From assembly GCA_019636625.1 (NCBI GenBank), contig JAHBXE010000014.1, positions 40,588-104,587 on the forward strand: a stretch of 64,000 nucleotides of DNA, in the 5' to 3' direction. Below, in pieces: positions 25,211 to 34,087 of this stretch. The notes beneath the pieces are model-generated. The model was not told the DNA's origin. It did no database searches and worked only from the letters and a program-made list of their open reading frames with translations. Numbering within the stretch: position 1 is the stretch's first letter; each line of letters opens with the position of its first letter. Source of the stretch: Phycisphaeraceae bacterium. Its GTDB lineage: Bacteria > Planctomycetota > Phycisphaerae > Phycisphaerales > UBA1924. Made by a program: the position numbers and the translations under genes.

Positions 25211-25650
25211 TCAGGATTCAAGGGAATCACGCCGACGTGGCTGCCTTCATGCTCAAGCTGGGCTTGGATGGCCGCGAGAATCAGGCGCGACACGGTCTGG
25301 TCGCCAAAGAGCCCGACACGAATGTTGAGCTTGGTCACGAGGGGGGACTTGAGTTCGAGTGATACGTTGATCTTTCTCCCCTGCGCTTCGGCCGAGACGA
25401 CGTAGGCATTCGCATCGCCGATGTCGGCGCGGCGGATAGGAAACTCCAGTTCGAGCAGCGCGGCCTGCGTCGCGCGGAACACCTCGTGCATGGGGTGCGC
25501 AACCGTGGACTCCAGCTCACCACGTATGAACGCCTCGGTGCCGGTCTGGAGGGCGCCGAGGCTGGCGGTCATGACAATCGCCGGAGCGGCGCACGCCCCG
25601 TGGATCAAGGCGACGATCGACGCGATGCAGAGCCTCCCCCACTGCTTCAC
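25207..25650 (-). CDS. DUF3568-like small exported protein
   Basis: The 147-residue product has an N-terminal hydrophobic export segment (MKQWGRLCIASIVALIHGAC) with a Cys at 20 that could be a lipobox, although the residues before it (IHGAC) are not ideal. The body shows the alternating pattern of DUF3568-type lipoproteins (VFRATQAALLELEFPIRRADIGD ... RKINVSLELKSPLVTKLNIRVGLFGD). That pattern has amphipathic helix, strand and 'GxxGD' features also seen in the gene just upstream. The start overlaps that gene's stop by four bases, so the pair is coupled. Function unknown; family identification is tentative. Confidence 0.7.
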   Translation of the reverse strand: MKQWGRLCIASIVALIHGACAAPAIVMTASLGALQTGTEAFIRGELESTVAHPMHEVFRATQAALLELEFPIRRADIGDANAYVVSAEAQGRKINVSLELKSPLVTKLNIRVGLFGDQTVSRLILAAIQAQLEHEGSHVGVIPLNPD

Positions 25651-26030
25651 AGCCGGGCCCTCACATCGTCGATGAACTTGCGGCTTTGCACCTCATCCCC
25701 CCAGGTGCCGTAGCGGATCGCGACGCGCGTGAAGTCGGGCGAGCGGCGCTTTATCTCGATCTGGATGGGTGTCTTGTCCAGCGCCTGGCAGCGGAAGGTG
25801 GCGATCGTCACCTCGCGGGTCACATCCTTGATCTCCCAGCCGCGATCCTTCACGACCGCCTCCACGGCCTTGTAGGTTCGGTCCACCGTCGCCTGAACGG
25901 CGTACTGCATCTCGCCCTCGACGTAGTGGTAGCCGGCAACGCCCGCCCCCGCCCCGACAAGCAGCGGCACGCAGCCAGAGGACGATGCGAGAGCGAGGGC
26001 GAAGCATGCCGCGAGTGCTCGTGTGTTCAT
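25647..26030 (-). CDS. DUF3568-like lipoprotein
   Basis: The 127-residue product has a clear lipoprotein signal (MNTRALAACFALALASSSGC, Cys20 followed by V) and continues LLVGAGAGVAGYHYVEGEMQ, typical of DUF3568 lipoproteins. A helix (TVDRTYKAVEAVVKDRGWEI) and a strand pair (IQIEIKRRSPDFTRVAIRYGTWGD) follow. AAGGAG is seven bases before the ATG. It is paired with the related gene downstream (four-base overlap), so this looks like a tandem duplication that has diverged. Function unknown; envelope location inferred. Confidence 0.78.
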   Translation of the reverse strand: MNTRALAACFALALASSSGCVPLLVGAGAGVAGYHYVEGEMQYAVQATVDRTYKAVEAVVKDRGWEIKDVTREVTIATFRCQALDKTPIQIEIKRRSPDFTRVAIRYGTWGDEVQSRKFIDDVRARL

Positions 26031-26073
26031 CCGTGACTCCTTCCCGGCCCTGGGGCCCGATGTCGGAGTTTAT

Positions 26074-27603
26074 TCAGCGATCGGGGACGGCCGCCAAGCC
26101 CTCGCCCCTCGCGAGGAGAGGAATCTCGGGAGTCTCCTCGTTCACGGCCGCGGCGTGGGCTTCAGGAGCGGAGCCCTGCGGCTTCTGGCCGACGACAATC
26201 AGGCTGAGACCCGGGCCGAGCTTGAGCTTGTCCATGAGCTTGGCGAGGGGGAGCATCAACTCGTACAACCGCATCTGCGTGGGTGAGAGATCCTTGCGCT
26301 TGAGCTTGCCGTTGAGCCACCAGCCGTACACGCCCAATCGGTTGAACTCGTTGCAGCTCACGACATGAAATCCCGCGGCGTGGAACTTGGCCGTGAGTTC
26401 TTCCCGTGTATAGCGCCGGAAGTGGCCGAGCGTGCGGTCACACTCGGTGTAGAGCTTCGGGTTTGTGGGAACCAGAACAACCGCATGGCCGCCCGGGGTG
26501 AGCGCTTCGTAGAACTCGTGCAGCACATCCTGGTCGCGTTCGATGTGCTCGAGCACGTTGAGTGAGATGATGGTGTCGGGCCGTTCGGGCTGCACCGCCT
26601 TGCCCGCGCCGGGTCGCGACAGGTCCATCTCGAAGGCTTCGACGTTCTCCATGTGGCCGAAGCGTCGGGCGATCATCTCGACGTAGAACGGGTCGTTGTC
26701 GACGCAGATCAGCCGCTCACGGTCCAGCAGCAACTCGGTAAAATTCCCGATGCCGCAGCCCGCCTCCCACACGCGCTTGCCGATAAACGGCCTGAACTGC
26801 GCGAGCATCCAGCGGTTGAAACCACGGGCCCGCCGGACGGACTGCAACACGTAGAACCCATCGTGCGTCGTGAACCGCCGGTCGAAGAAGCGGAACTTGA
26901 TCAGGCACCACGCGGCGGAAAACGCGTCCTTCCATCCGATCTTCTTGCCCTCCGCAGCGGTGCGGCCGTGGTAGCTGATGGGCACCTCGTAGAGCCGGAC
27001 GTTCCACTGCGCGAGTCGCGTGGTCAACTCGGGCTCGATGCCGAACCGGTTGGACTTGAGCGGGATCTGCCTCAGGATGTCCGCCCGGACAGCCTTGTAA
27101 CAGGTCTCCATGTCCGTGATATTGATGTCGTTGAGAATGTTGGTGGCGAGGGTCAGGAGCTTGTTGGCGACGCTGTGCCAGAACAGAAGGACCTTCCTCT
27201 GTCCCCCCAGGCCGCCTCCGGCGAACCGCGAGCCGAACACCGCATCCGCCTTGCCCTCCAGGATCGGGGCGAGGACGATGGGGAACTCGGCGGGGTCGTA
27301 CTCGAGGTCGGCGTCCTGCACTATCGCGATGTCGCCGGTCATGCGCGAAATCGCCGTGCGGATCGCCGCGCCCTTGCCCTTGTTGACTTCGTGCCGGACG
27401 ACCTTGATGCGGCCGTCCGCACGGGCGAGTTCCCGGAGGATTTCCGGTGTCGCGTCCGTGGAGCAGTCATCGACACAGATGAGTTCGAGTTGGAGGGGGA
27501 CGGGGGAGGCGAGGACGGCGCCGATGAGGCGGCGCAGCGTGCGGGCCTCGTTGTACACGGGGATCAGGACGGACAGGGTCTTGAACTCGGTCGAAGGGTG
27601 CAC
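26074..27603 (-). CDS. Glycosyltransferase family 2 / SAM methyltransferase fusion
   Basis: The 509-residue product joins two domains. Residues about 8-235 are a GT-A family 2 transferase of the dolichyl-phosphate mannose synthase type (SVLIPVYNEARTL, VDDCSTDATPEIL, DADLEYDP with the metal-binding DxD, and the acceptor loop METCYKAVRADIL). Residues about 275-400 are a class I methyltransferase (RVWEAGCGIGNFTELLLD, LNVLEHIERDQDVL, LTPGGHAVVLVPT). A helical tail follows. Both active-site sets look intact. The fusion suggests a lipid- or polymer-linked sugar that is transferred and then methylated by one polypeptide. The start is GTG (27603), with no strong ribosome site. It lies 82 bases downstream of the pilB-type gene and may be read from the same transcript. 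Confidence 0.9.
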   Translation of the reverse strand: MHPSTEFKTLSVLIPVYNEARTLRRLIGAVLASPVPLQLELICVDDCSTDATPEILRELARADGRIKVVRHEVNKGKGAAIRTAISRMTGDIAIVQDADLEYDPAEFPIVLAPILEGKADAVFGSRFAGGGLGGQRKVLLFWHSVANKLLTLATNILNDINITDMETCYKAVRADILRQIPLKSNRFGIEPELTTRLAQWNVRLYEVPISYHGRTAAEGKKIGWKDAFSAAWCLIKFRFFDRRFTTHDGFYVLQSVRRARGFNRWMLAQFRPFIGKRVWEAGCGIGNFTELLLDRERLICVDNDPFYVEMIARRFGHMENVEAFEMDLSRPGAGKAVQPERPDTIISLNVLEHIERDQDVLHEFYEALTPGGHAVVLVPTNPKLYTECDRTLGHFRRYTREELTAKFHAAGFHVVSCNEFNRLGVYGWWLNGKLKRKDLSPTQMRLYELMLPLAKLMDKLKLGPGLSLIVVGQKPQGSAPEAHAAAVNEETPEIPLLARGEGLAAVPDR

Positions 27604-27685
27604 ATCGAGCCCCGGGAATGTTCCGGCACGGGCGTTCCGAAGTGCAAGTGTATGGTGAAGGGTCCGATCGTGTTCGAACGGGCTT

Positions 27686-29701
27686 TCAGGCGTTCGCCTC
27701 GGTCACCCGGAGGATCTCGTGCACGGTGGTGATGCCCGCGCCGACCTTGCGCATGCCGTCGCCGCGGAGCGTGACCATGCCGCGTTCGATGCAGGTGCGG
27801 CGGAACTCGGCGACATTGGGGTTGCGGGCGATCACGTCGCGGAGCTGATCGTCGGTGGTTAGGAGTTCGTAGATGCCGACTCGACCCGAGAAGCCGGTCT
27901 GGCGGCACTTTTCGCAGCCCTTGGCGACCCAGGTGAGGCCCGAATCGAGGCCCTGCATTTCGAGGAACGTGGCCAGCTCTTCCCCTGGCTTTTCCTGGGC
28001 CTTGCAGTGGTTGCAGAGGCGCCGGACCAGCCGCTGGGCGAGCACGCCGTTCACCGCCGCGCCGACGAGGAAGGGCTCGAGGCCGATGTTGACCAGTCGG
28101 GTGAGGGAGCTGGGGGCGTCGTTGGTGTGCAGTGTCGAGAGCACGAGGTGGCCGGTGAGGGCGGCCTGAACGGCGATCTGGGCCGTTTCCATGTCGCGGA
28201 TTTCGCCGACCATGATGACGTCGGGGTCCTGCCGGAGCAGCGCCCGCAGGGCGGTCGCGAAGTTCATCCCGATCTTCTCGTGCACCTGCGTCTGCGTGAT
28301 GCCGTCGAGGTGGTACTCGATGGGGTCTTCGACGGTCGAGATGTTCATCGAGTTCTTGTCGAGCTGGCGGAGGCTGGAGTAGAGCGTGGTGGTCTTGCCC
28401 GAGCCGGTCGGGCCGGTGACGAGGACGATGCCGTGCGGGGCGTCGACCAGCTTCTTCCAGACCACGAGCGTGTCGTCGTGGAAGCCCAGGTCCTCGAGCT
28501 GCACGTTGATGGCCTTGGTGTCGAGGATACGGAGCACGACCTTCTCGCCGCCGTTGGTCGGCAGCGTGGACATGCGCAGGTCCAGCTTGCGGCCCTGCAC
28601 CGTGCAGCGGACGCGCCCGTCCTGCGGAATTCGGCGCTCGGCGATGTCGAGGTTGGCCATGATCTTCAGGCGGCTGATGATCGCGGAGGCCATCCCCGGC
28701 GGCGGGTTCATCATCTCGAAGAGCTCGCCGTCGATGCGGAAGCGCACCTTCAGCTTCTTCTCGGAGGGCTCGATGTGGATGTCGCTGGCGCCGTCGCGCT
28801 GCGCCGTCTGGATGATGTAGTTGACCGTGCGGATGACGGGCGATTCGGACGCTTCCTTCTCGAGGTCCGTGGTCTGGACCTCCATTTTCTCGACCTGGAC
28901 GTCGGCCTCATCGACGTTGGAGAGAATCTCGGCAAGGTCCTCTTCCTTGGACTGGCCGGCGCCGACGATGTCCAGCGCGCCGCGGATGTCGGCGTTGGTC
29001 ACCATCACGAGCTTCACGCTCGTCGCGTGCAGACGCGTGCGCACCTCGTCGAGAAGGAAGATGTCGTTGGGTCGCGGGGAGCCGACGATGATCCGCATCC
29101 CTTCGGTGCGGAGGGGAATGACGCTCTTGGCCTTGCAGTAGTCAAAGCCCAGACGCTGCAGAAGCCGCCCATCGAAACCGCCCTCGAGCCCCTTGTTGAG
29201 ATCGATCCGCTCGAAGGGAACGCCGGCGAGCTCGGCCACGACGGGGAGGACCTTCTCCTCCTCGACGCCCTGCTCAATGATCACATCCTCGATCCGCTTG
29301 CCGGGGGTCTGGCGGACGACGCTCTGCGCTGTGGTCAACTGCTGGGCCGTGATGATGCCCCGCGAAACCAGAAGATCGCCGATCTGCACAGCCCCGCCGC
29401 TCGGTGCCGATGCGTCGGTTTCGGGGGTGTAGATCTCGTTCAGGGCTCGGCCAACGGCGGACTTCGGCGCGGCCGACGGGGCCCGCTTCACGGCCGGGTC
29501 CGCGATGCGCTGGGCCTCCTCGCCGTAGAGACGCTGGTTGGCGGGCATCGGCGGCAGCGGGCTGAAGGACTCCTCCTCCTGGTCGATCCGGTGCCGGCGC
29601 GGGCCTTCATCGCCCGGCTTCTTGCCGGTCTTGGCGGGGGTGTCCTTGGACTTGGGCACGCCCAGATCGCTGAGAATGTCGTCGATGTTGTACTTCGGCA
29701 C
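27686..29701 (-). CDS. pilB: Type IV pilus / type II secretion assembly ATPase (PilB/GspE)
   Basis: This cytoplasmic hexameric ATPase powers pilus or pseudopilus extension. The 671-residue product has a divergent N-terminal region, a GspE N-terminal domain at about 110-260 (LGDLLVSRGIITAQQL-like), Walker A GPTGSGKTTTLYSSL, the Asp box, Walker B DPDVIMVGEIRDMETA, and a C-terminal zinc-binding pair (CNHC and CEKC). The start is GTG at 29701, with GAGG about six bases upstream. It closes the pilM-N-O-P block (24-base gap to the P-like gene). PilB and GspE cannot be separated by sequence alone; the pilMNO neighbours favour a type IV pilus. Confidence 0.94.
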   Translation of the reverse strand: MPKYNIDDILSDLGVPKSKDTPAKTGKKPGDEGPRRHRIDQEEESFSPLPPMPANQRLYGEEAQRIADPAVKRAPSAAPKSAVGRALNEIYTPETDASAPSGGAVQIGDLLVSRGIITAQQLTTAQSVVRQTPGKRIEDVIIEQGVEEEKVLPVVAELAGVPFERIDLNKGLEGGFDGRLLQRLGFDYCKAKSVIPLRTEGMRIIVGSPRPNDIFLLDEVRTRLHATSVKLVMVTNADIRGALDIVGAGQSKEEDLAEILSNVDEADVQVEKMEVQTTDLEKEASESPVIRTVNYIIQTAQRDGASDIHIEPSEKKLKVRFRIDGELFEMMNPPPGMASAIISRLKIMANLDIAERRIPQDGRVRCTVQGRKLDLRMSTLPTNGGEKVVLRILDTKAINVQLEDLGFHDDTLVVWKKLVDAPHGIVLVTGPTGSGKTTTLYSSLRQLDKNSMNISTVEDPIEYHLDGITQTQVHEKIGMNFATALRALLRQDPDVIMVGEIRDMETAQIAVQAALTGHLVLSTLHTNDAPSSLTRLVNIGLEPFLVGAAVNGVLAQRLVRRLCNHCKAQEKPGEELATFLEMQGLDSGLTWVAKGCEKCRQTGFSGRVGIYELLTTDDQLRDVIARNPNVAEFRRTCIERGMVTLRGDGMRKVGAGITTVHEILRVTEANA

Positions 29702-29725
29702 CGTCTACCTCTCTCTGCGGCGCAT

Positions 29726-30448
29726 CTAGCGGCGCGGCGCGGACGACCGGGGCCGCCCCCCACCGCCCGTCGATTCGCTCATGCTCACGGCGAACACCTT
29801 GCCGTCGGCTTCGAGTTCAACCGATCGATCGTGAATCACGCGAACCGTGAAGAACTCGCCGACCGAATCGCCCTCGCGGACAATCTTGCCGTTGATGCGT
29901 GCCAACGGCACGGGCCCCGCCATGATCGCGTTGACCTCGATGGAGGTCAGGGCGGACGTCAACTGCTGCTGGCGCTGCTGGGCCAGGTTGCGGCTCTGGG
30001 CCTCGGGGTCCACCATCGCGGTCGAGGGCTTCGCGACGTTGCCCGTGGCATCGAGCTGGAAGGGGTTTTTCTGGATCTTCTCGGCGGGGACCTGCGGCGG
30101 ACTCTGCGACCGCGCCAGGTCCTCGAGCACGCGCTGCTGCTGGGCGTCGCTGGCCGTGCGCTTGACCTTGTCCACCTGGTAGTCGATCTTCGGCGGGTTG
30201 AAGTTCACGCCCGCGCCCATGCCCTGCTTGCGCATGGTGTACAGGGCCGCGCCGCTGGCGGCGAGCACGAGCGCGATCACGAGCGTCTGCGAGTGGACCT
30301 TGAGCTTGGACTTGGCGCTGGTCGGGTTGACACCCCCGAGATCGGCGACGGCCGGGCCATCGCCGGTGCCCTTGAGGTCGGACAGAATGCTCGCGGCGCC
30401 CTCGCGTTCGGGCTCGGGCGAGTTGGACGGGAGAGGCGTACTTGTCAT
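29726..30448 (-). CDS. PilP/GspC-like inner-membrane assembly protein
   Basis: The 240-residue product has a cytoplasmic N-terminus, one membrane helix (about 53-72, QTLVIALVLAASGAALYTM) and a periplasmic part. That part ends in a small beta domain (about 165-225, IMAGPVPLARINGKIVREGDSVGEFFTVRVIHDRSVELEADG). This pattern (INGKIVREGD ... V..I....V.L) is the homology region of PilP and GspC proteins, which link the inner-membrane platform to the secretin. The start overlaps pilO by four bases. Position after pilO is exactly where pilP normally lies. Confidence 0.8.
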   Translation of the reverse strand: MTSTPLPSNSPEPEREGAASILSDLKGTGDGPAVADLGGVNPTSAKSKLKVHSQTLVIALVLAASGAALYTMRKQGMGAGVNFNPPKIDYQVDKVKRTASDAQQQRVLEDLARSQSPPQVPAEKIQKNPFQLDATGNVAKPSTAMVDPEAQSRNLAQQRQQQLTSALTSIEVNAIMAGPVPLARINGKIVREGDSVGEFFTVRVIHDRSVELEADGKVFAVSMSESTGGGGRPRSSAPRR

Positions 30449-30987
30449 GGCGCTTTCCCCTCCTGCTGGAAGTAGATGCTCAGCACGAACTCGGCCTTCA
30501 TGTGGCCGTCCTGATTCGTGGCCCTGGTGATCTTCATGTCGTTGATGCGCGTGATGCGGGGGAGCTGCTCGAGCTTGACCAGGAACTCGTAGAACCCGTT
30601 GAAGTTGCCCTGGATCTTCATTTTCAGCGGCTGCTCCATGTAGAGGGCCGCGGCGACGGGCTTGTCGGACTCCATGTTCGGGGGCTCGAGGCCGGACTCG
30701 ACGGCGAGGTCGGAGACCTGTCGGATCACGGAGTCCACCTCCTTGTTCGAGGGGAGGCGGGCCTCAATCGACTGGATGTTCTGGAGGATCTCGGCGTTGG
30801 ACCGCTGGAGGTCCTCGTTGCGGGCGGTGGTCTCGCGGAGCTTGGCGAGCATCTGGTTCTTGTGATCGATCTCGCGCTTGGCCTGGCTGATGAAGGCGTT
30901 CTGAGGGCGGAACACCAGCCACCACGACAGCAGCGGCAGGGCGAGCAGCAGCGCGAGCAGGAATGCTTCACGGATCCCGATACGCAT
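30445..30987 (-). CDS. pilO: Type IV pilus assembly protein PilO
   Basis: The 180-residue product has an N-terminal membrane helix (about 7-25), a coiled coil (about 32-90, QAKREIDHKNQMLAKLRETT ... NAEILQNIQSIEARLPSNKE) and a ferredoxin-like periplasmic domain (LKMKIQGNFNGFYEFLVKLEQLPRITRINDMKI). This is the PilO architecture; the partner is PilN. It starts three bases after the pilN stop and overlaps the pilP-like gene by four. Confidence 0.9.
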   Translation of the reverse strand: MRIGIREAFLLALLLALPLLSWWLVFRPQNAFISQAKREIDHKNQMLAKLRETTARNEDLQRSNAEILQNIQSIEARLPSNKEVDSVIRQVSDLAVESGLEPPNMESDKPVAAALYMEQPLKMKIQGNFNGFYEFLVKLEQLPRITRINDMKITRATNQDGHMKAEFVLSIYFQQEGKAP

Positions 30988-30990
30988 GGG

Positions 30991-31839
30991 TCACTCCTTC
31001 TCCTGGTTTGAGTACACGCGCACGCTCTCCGACGTGCCGGGCGTCAGCACCGACGGGCGCGTGGGGCTGGCCCCCGGGGCGCCGCGGGCGTTGAGGTCCT
31101 TCAGGGGTTCCATCCCGCGGGCGTCGGCGTCCTTGCGGATCGAGGCCTCGATCTCGAACTTGCGCAGGTCCATCTTCTCGATCGTGACTTCCTTGATGTA
31201 CTTGAGGTCCGTGTTCTCCAGCAGCGGGCAGTTCTTCAGCGCCTGGATGTAGTCCGCGATGTTGTTGTTCACGCGCGCCACGCCGACGAGCTTGAGGGTG
31301 TACTCGAACCGCGGCGGGGTGACCTTCTCCGGCTTGGGCGGCTCAACGCTCTTGCCCGTTCCCGGCTTGGCGGCGGAGGACAGCGTCTTGATCTGCGGGC
31401 TGGTGGTGGTCTTGGTCGCTTCCTTGGGCGGCGGGGTGTCCTTGATGCGCTTGGAGACGAGCGTGAGCTCGAGAAGCGTGATGTCGTCCGGCATCCGCGT
31501 GATCAGCTCGGCCATCAGGATCGAACGCGGAACGCGTTCCACCAGGGCGGTGGTGATCTCCGCCTTCTCCATCATTTCGTTCTTCTGCTTCTCGAGCTGC
31601 TTGAGCTGCTCGATCTTGATGGCTTCCTGGCTGAACTGGGCGGTGATGGCCTGCTGGCTCCGGCGGACGTGCAGCCACTGCCGGTTGGTGACGAAGAACG
31701 CCGCGATCACGCCGAACATCACGACGCCGAAGAGGCCAAGGCAGATGAGGTTCGCCCGCATCTCCGCCTTGCGCGCCACGTAGTCCTGCGGGAGGAAGCT
31801 GGCGCCTTGCTGGTCGGGTCGAACAAAGGGTTTCCACAT
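30991..31839 (-). CDS. pilN: Type IV pilus assembly protein PilN
   Basis: The 282-residue product has a short N-terminal cytoplasmic segment (FLPQDYVARKAEMR, close to the PilM-binding INLLP-type motif of PilN), a membrane helix at about 33-51, a coiled coil (about 70-100) and a ferredoxin-like domain interrupted by a Pro/Lys/Thr-rich insert (about 130-175). A disordered tail follows. The insert and tail make it longer than proteobacterial PilN (about 200 residues). GGAG precedes the ATG by nine bases. It acts with pilM upstream and pilO downstream as the inner-membrane platform. Confidence 0.88.
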   Translation of the reverse strand: MWKPFVRPDQQGASFLPQDYVARKAEMRANLICLGLFGVVMFGVIAAFFVTNRQWLHVRRSQQAITAQFSQEAIKIEQLKQLEKQKNEMMEKAEITTALVERVPRSILMAELITRMPDDITLLELTLVSKRIKDTPPPKEATKTTTSPQIKTLSSAAKPGTGKSVEPPKPEKVTPPRFEYTLKLVGVARVNNNIADYIQALKNCPLLENTDLKYIKEVTIEKMDLRKFEIEASIRKDADARGMEPLKDLNARGAPGASPTRPSVLTPGTSESVRVYSNQEKE

Positions 31840-31876
31840 GACTGATTGCTCCGGCGGGAAGGCTCTCTCTCAGGTC

Positions 31877-33160
31877 TCACAGGTCCGTCGGTGACATACA
31901 CAGGCCAAGCACCATGGCCCAGCCCGGCTGCGGCTGGCGGAAGTCCACGCCCGGCGTCGCCTCTTTGCCCGTCCTGGCCACGCCCGCCATCGGGTCCGCC
32001 ACCTGCGCCGGGAGCCGGAGCGTCCGCGCGATGTGCTGCGCCAGGCCAAGGTGGCGCGACTCGCCGCCCATGAAAATCGCGCGGTTCACGCGGCGCTCCG
32101 GGAACACCGCCTCGTGGTACCGCAGGCAGCCGGCGATCTCGTCGGTCAGCATCTCGACCGTTTCCCCCAGGTTGATCCGCGGGCCCTGGAACTCTCGGCG
32201 CGAGTGCTGCGTGAGGTCCTCGCTCAGGCCCGGCGCCGGCTGGCCCTGGCGTCGGTCCTCCAGCGTCGCGGTGGCCCGTGTTTCTGACTTCCGCAACCCC
32301 GCCGCCAGCAGCGCAAAGCCGGACTCCACCGGCTTGGGCTCCGTCGCCACGGCCGCGGCCGGCGGCGGCGGAGCGACCTGCACCACTTCCGTGAGCTTGA
32401 GCCGTTCCGACCTCGCCTCGGCCAGCTCGACCTTGAGCTGCTTGGCCGCCGCCGCGTCGAGGTCGCGCCCGCCGATGGGAAGGTTCTTCGTGAACACGAG
32501 GTTGCGACCGTGGGCGATCATCAGGTTGGTGGTCCCCGCGCCCATGTCGAGGTACACGCTGGTCAGGTTCGCGTCTTCTTCCCGACGCGTGATCGCATCG
32601 AAGGGCTTGATCGCCGCGGTGCACTCCATGTGCATCCCCACCGGCTCGAGCTTGGCCGCCTTCATCGCGTTCATCAGCTTGCCGACAAGGTCGCGGGCCG
32701 CGGCCATGCAAATGACCTCGGTCTTGTTGGTCCGGCCCACCTGCCCCACTTCGATGTGCCGGAGCACCAGGGCCGAGGGATCGCAACCGAGTTGCTGACC
32801 GAGCGCCGTCTTCACCAGCGCCGCGAGGGAAACGCCGGGCTCGACGCTGAACTGCATGTGACGGACGAAGGACTGCGATGACGGAATCGCGCACACCGCG
32901 CGACGGGTCTTGAACCCGCATGACTTCACAAGCTTCGGAAGGGCCTCGATCTGGAACGCGAGCCGTTTGGAGTGGTCGTGGACGAGGTCGTCGGGAGTCG
33001 GAAGGCACGCCGCGGCGACCAGGGTCGGCGCATCCCCGCCCTGGACCTGAAGCAGTTTGAGGGAGGAGCACCCGAAGTCAATGGCGATGGGCATGCCGAG
33101 CTGGTTCATCAGCCCCTTGGCCCCTCCCAGCACACGCTTTTGCCAGTCGCCGATGGCCAT
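31877..33160 (-). CDS. pilM: Type IV pilus assembly protein PilM (actin-like)
   Basis: The 427-residue product begins MAIGDWQKRVLGGAKGLMNQ and then shows the actin-like phosphate-1 loop (IAIDFGCSSLKLLQV), the phosphate-2 loop (SVYLDMGAGTTNLMIAHG) and the adenosine motif (RAIFMGGESRHLGLAQHIA). PilM binds ATP and the PilN tail in the cytoplasm. Residues about 235-315 contain an Ala/Pro-rich insert not typical of PilM. The ATG at 33160 is chosen because GGAGG lies ten bases upstream and the 41 residues of upstream open frame are not conserved. First gene of the pilus block. Confidence 0.92.
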   Translation of the reverse strand: MAIGDWQKRVLGGAKGLMNQLGMPIAIDFGCSSLKLLQVQGGDAPTLVAAACLPTPDDLVHDHSKRLAFQIEALPKLVKSCGFKTRRAVCAIPSSQSFVRHMQFSVEPGVSLAALVKTALGQQLGCDPSALVLRHIEVGQVGRTNKTEVICMAAARDLVGKLMNAMKAAKLEPVGMHMECTAAIKPFDAITRREEDANLTSVYLDMGAGTTNLMIAHGRNLVFTKNLPIGGRDLDAAAAKQLKVELAEARSERLKLTEVVQVAPPPPAAAVATEPKPVESGFALLAAGLRKSETRATATLEDRRQGQPAPGLSEDLTQHSRREFQGPRINLGETVEMLTDEIAGCLRYHEAVFPERRVNRAIFMGGESRHLGLAQHIARTLRLPAQVADPMAGVARTGKEATPGVDFRQPQPGWAMVLGLCMSPTDL

Positions 33161-33348
33161 GGGACGCTCGCCTCCGGGCCAGCCCCCGCGCGCACGGACT
33201 CGGCGCGGGCGGTCTGCCACGAGGGTTGATCGACCCGGTTCCCCGCTCTGTTGAGGGCCTATCCGGGCGTGCGCCGGCTTCACAGGTTGTCAGGATCGCG
33301 CGACCGGCCCAGGCCGCGCATCTTGCCACAGTTCCCAGCCCTCCCCCA

Positions 33349-34074
33349 TCATCCGCGCCGATGCTGCGCAAGCAGGCCGATAACTTCGGACAGGCCCGTG
33401 AGCGCCCGCTTCATGTCCCACCGCTGCAGGTTCCGGTCGCCCGTGGTGTTGCTGATGATCCGGACCTCACCGAAGGGAACCCCCAGTCGGTGCGCCGCGA
33501 GCCCGACTGCCGCGCCCTCCATGGCCTCAGCGACAGCGCCGGTTCGGGACTTCACCTGGGCCGCCAGTTGATCGGTTCCCGAACACGTGGAAACGGTGGC
33601 GATGGGGCCCGATCGTGGAGACTTGGTGGATAACACCGATTCGAGTTCCCGCGCGAGTTGATCGTGTACAGGCACAGCAGAGCCCGGAAACGCACCAAGC
33701 GGGAATCCCATGGCGCTGCAGTCTTTGAAACCATCCGGAGACTGAAGGCCTTCATCCGCAAAGACGGAACTGGTGGCGACGACGGCCTGGCCAAGCTCGA
33801 GGGGTTGGAGTGCGCCTGCGATTCCGATGCTGAGCACGGCGCGATGGCGCGAAGGCTGCAGCACCTTGGCGGTCGCCGCGGCCGCGTTTGACTTGCCGAT
33901 TCCGGACACCACGATCTCGAACCCGGACCGGTCGGAACCGAGAGCCGATGCCTCCCATGGTCCTGGAGGGACTGATGGGTGGGGGCCGGGTGATGCTCCC
34001 GTCAAGGCTGACGCCTCGATCGGGGAGGCTACGACAAGCAGCACGGGGCCGGAAACGAGATCCAAAATCGGCAT
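33349..34074 (-). CDS. mqnB: Futalosine hydrolase MqnB (menaquinone biosynthesis)
   Basis: MqnB cleaves futalosine to dehypoxanthinyl futalosine in the alternative (futalosine) menaquinone pathway. The 241-residue product belongs to the nucleoside phosphorylase fold: VVSGIGKSNAAAATA, AVLSIGIAGALQPLELGQAV, then AVAEAMEGAAVGLAAHRLG with the catalytic Glu. The MqnB-type end EVRIISNTTGDRNLQRWD follows. The SNTTGDR..RWD ending separates it from MTA/SAH nucleosidases. No ribosome site; TACCAT lies seven bases before the ATG. Other mqn genes are not in the window. Confidence 0.88.
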   Translation of the reverse strand: MPILDLVSGPVLLVVASPIEASALTGASPGPHPSVPPGPWEASALGSDRSGFEIVVSGIGKSNAAAATAKVLQPSRHRAVLSIGIAGALQPLELGQAVVATSSVFADEGLQSPDGFKDCSAMGFPLGAFPGSAVPVHDQLARELESVLSTKSPRSGPIATVSTCSGTDQLAAQVKSRTGAVAEAMEGAAVGLAAHRLGVPFGEVRIISNTTGDRNLQRWDMKRALTGLSEVIGLLAQHRRG

Positions 34075-34081
34075 TCAGACG

Positions 34082-34087
34082 ATGGTA
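34082..34087 (-). promoter_or_regulatory. Candidate leaderless -10 element of mqnB (TACCAT)
   Basis: TACCAT on the minus strand, seven bases before the ATG at 34074, identical in sequence and spacing to the element before the NifU-N gene. No clear -35. Confidence 0.4.

Noticed and set aside
28007..30475. An 822-codon plus-strand frame across the pilB and pilP-like region.
   Set aside because: It is antisense to well-supported pilus genes and has shadow-like composition.
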